Shown piece after piece: positions 3,854 through 5,389 of a stretch of DNA of 5,389 nt (positions within the stretch are counted from its first letter, which is position 1; the number at the start of each line of letters is the position of its first letter). Source of the stretch: Synechococcales cyanobacterium PMM_0003. Lineage in GTDB: Bacteria > Cyanobacteriota > Cyanobacteriia > Pseudanabaenales > Pseudanabaenaceae. The stretch spans positions 1-5,389 of the forward strand of contig CASBRC010000139.1 in assembly GCA_949128015.1 (NCBI GenBank), in the 5' to 3' direction. The position numbers and the translations under genes were made by a program. The notes under the pieces were generated by a model, which had not been told where the DNA came from, searched no databases, and saw only the letters and a program-made list of their open reading frames with translations.

Positions 3854-5389
3854 TTACTCAATTCTGGCAGGAATCCCCTGACGACGCAATTGCTCGATGC
3901 GTTGTTGAGCTGCATTAGGATCTCGATAAGATCCAACTTGCACTTGTCCATCACTTGGTCGCACATAGGCATCCCGCTCTACTTGTTGAGCGCTAGCAGC
4001 ATAACTGTTTTCCACAACGACACGATAGCTTATGCTTGGTGATGGCTCAGCAGGTACACTGACAGGTGCTGATGACAAAGGTGCAGCGTACTTTACGGTA
4101 GTGTTCCTACGTGGAGCAACATATGTAGGAGTTGTAGGTGCAACCCTAGTCGTCGTCGTAGGCGTAGCCGAGTTACTGCTAGTCCGACTTGTATTTGTTG
4201 AAGAAGTTGTTCTACTAGTAGAACTTGTAGATCTAGTAGTTGTAGATCTGCTAGCTGTAGATCGTGGAGTCGGTTGATTAGAGGATGTCACAGGAGCCGA
4301 TTCGTAATTTCTGCGCTCAGGCGTATAGCTTCTTTGCAAAGGTGCTAAAGCGGGAGATAGCGGGGCAACTGAAAACGGAGGTAAATTAGTTGATGGTACG
4401 GTTCGTAATGGCGGACTAGGGACAAAGGTACTACTTGGGGCAAATAAATCATTTGATGCCTTTGTTGATGAACTTTTGGGTGCGATCGCAGAATTAGTCA
4501 GTGATTTATTACTACTTGCTACTTCATTCTTATCACTAACGAAAGGAACAAAAGACAATCCATTTTCACTTGCCCTTTGTTGATTTTGCAGATTAATATC
4601 ACTGCCTAAGTCTGCATTTTTGCCATCCGCTTGAGCAGCCTTAGGGCGTGATTCAGGTTTAAAAAGTTTCATCACACCAGATGGATCGACCATTAAGTAG
4701 CCGATGGCTGCACTAGAACAGAGCAACAATAACAGCGAAATAATCCCCACAGGATTCATCAAACTACGAAGTATATTCTTTTCGTTGGGTAAATTGGGGA
4801 CTGGGTATACAGAATCTTGAGCAACAGAGTCAGCAGAGTCCTGATAATGATCTGCATAATCATTGGCAAAACTTTGCAAAATATCGTCATCATCGGGTTC
4901 AGGTACTTTTGCCATCGTTGGCGAACTAAAGCCACTTGTTGCCTCAGCGCTAATTGTGGCTCCACCATAACCGTTCATGTTTTGAGTATGAGCAAAATCT
5001 CGATCTAAGCTAGTATCACTACTCAATTGTTCAAGGCTTTGGAGACTTTCTAGCCCTCTAAAGTTATGTAACTCTGCCGTAGATAAATCAATTGAGGTGT
5101 TCGCTAGTGATACCGATCCGATCGGCGGCATCACAGGCATTTGAATCGTTCGAGCGCTACTAGTATTTGGATCGGTGATTGGGGCGATCGGTGACAGCGC
5201 ATCAGACAAACTAGGTGATGTCCAGATTGATTGGGTCGAAATAGAGCGCGGTCTAAAGGGATTGAGATAAGAGATCGTTTGACCGTTGTCTTGCCAATGG
5301 CGATAACGATCTAGCTCGTCATTGAGGCTCGCATCCAATCCAGCCAATGCTGTTTGTAAGGCTGAAGACTTAGCGATCGCAGGCAAAAG
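3854..5389 (-). CDS. SPOR domain-containing membrane protein (5' end beyond the window)
   Basis: This frame is open to the right edge; the first possible start is a TTG at 5386, but the true start may lie outside. Numbering from that TTG (510 residues), a cytoplasmic N-terminus carries a helical block SALQTALAGLDASLNDELDRYRHW (8-31), familiar to me from cyanobacterial SPOR proteins. An acidic stretch (162-185) and one membrane helix (about 212-233) follow. The long low-complexity linker is very rich in Ser, Thr and Pro, most of all at 365-425. The C-terminus (452-510) has the SPOR pattern: strand YRVVVE, helix, strand, VQVGSYRDPNAAQQRIEQLR, then GIPARIE. SPOR domains bind peptidoglycan denuded of stem peptides at the division septum, so this is probably a type II protein spanning periplasm to septal wall. 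It is likely first in an operon with the four-helix gene. Confidence 0.82.
   Translation of the reverse strand, partial: LLPAIAKSSALQTALAGLDASLNDELDRYRHWQDNGQTISYLNPFRPRSISTQSIWTSPSLSDALSPIAPITDPNTSSARTIQMPVMPPIGSVSLANTSIDLSTAELHNFRGLESLQSLEQLSSDTSLDRDFAHTQNMNGYGGATISAEATSGFSSPTMAKVPEPDDDDILQSFANDYADHYQDSADSVAQDSVYPVPNLPNEKNILRSLMNPVGIISLLLLLCSSAAIGYLMVDPSGVMKLFKPESRPKAAQADGKNADLGSDINLQNQQRASENGLSFVPFVSDKNEVASSNKSLTNSAIAPKSSSTKASNDLFAPSSTFVPSPPLRTVPSTNLPPFSVAPLSPALAPLQRSYTPERRNYESAPVTSSNQPTPRSTASRSTTTRSTSSTSRTTSSTNTSRTSSNSATPTTTTRVAPTTPTYVAPRRNTTVKYAAPLSSAPVSVPAEPSPSISYRVVVENSYAASAQQVERDAYVRPSDGQVQVGSYRDPNAAQQRIEQLRRQGIPARIE
4172..4264 (-). repeat. Degenerate short repeat encoding the Arg/Ser/Thr-rich linker
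   Basis: This stretch encodes residues about 375-405 of the SPOR protein, built from loose repeats of an R-S/T-S/T unit with three to eight residue spacing. At DNA level the motif TTGTAGATCT and close variants recur at 4226-4260. Such arrays vary in length by slippage and serve as flexible spacers reaching through the periplasm. Variation between strains is expected here. Confidence 0.55.

Noticed and set aside
4032..4277. Plus-strand frame of 81 codons opposite the SPOR linker, Val/Leu-rich
   Set aside because: It is the complement of the Ser/Thr-rich repeat, which produces Val/Leu/Asp-rich sequence by composition. There is no ribosome binding site or family resemblance.

Overview
The window looks like cyanobacterial chromosome. 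The palindrome GCGATCGC (HIP1), a hallmark of cyanobacterial genomes, occurs at least 17 times in 5.4 kb. The permease, the SPOR protein and their N-terminal signatures also resemble cyanobacterial families. AT-rich spacers and GC-rich dispersed hairpins would suit a Pseudanabaena-like filamentous lineage, but that genus assignment is a low-confidence inference.

Layout, left to right. Bases 1-115 form a perfect inverted repeat (56-bp arms, 3-nt loop) whose right arm runs into the first gene. A plus-strand ABC-2 type permease gene follows (ATG at 95, stop ending at 889). It converges on a minus-strand cation diffusion facilitator (CDF) metal transporter (1872-979), and a hairpin at 945-986 lies between them as a two-way terminator. 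The CDF gene diverges across a 101-bp spacer from a plus-strand prmA-like gene (1974-2927, ribosomal protein L11 methyltransferase). After a 250-bp gap with a second copy of the GC-rich hairpin core comes a small plus-strand two-helix membrane protein (3178-3405). It converges on a minus-strand four-helix membrane protein (3787-3437), and the two genes share a hairpin terminator that contains both stop codons. Upstream of that gene on the minus strand is a long SPOR-domain cell-envelope protein (3854-5389), open at the right edge.

The genes do not form one pathway. They are housekeeping and membrane functions: export, metal efflux, translation-factor methylation and septal peptidoglycan binding. 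The SPOR gene and the four-helix gene are the only plausible same-strand operon pair (66-bp gap). I see no phage, IS transposase, CRISPR, tRNA or rRNA, and no convincing new multi-gene system. The most unusual signal is the very long perfect palindrome at the left edge. It may be a real inverted duplication or an assembly fold-back. The other notable pattern is the set of compact triloop hairpins at gene ends, two of which share an identical 31-bp core in opposite orientation.
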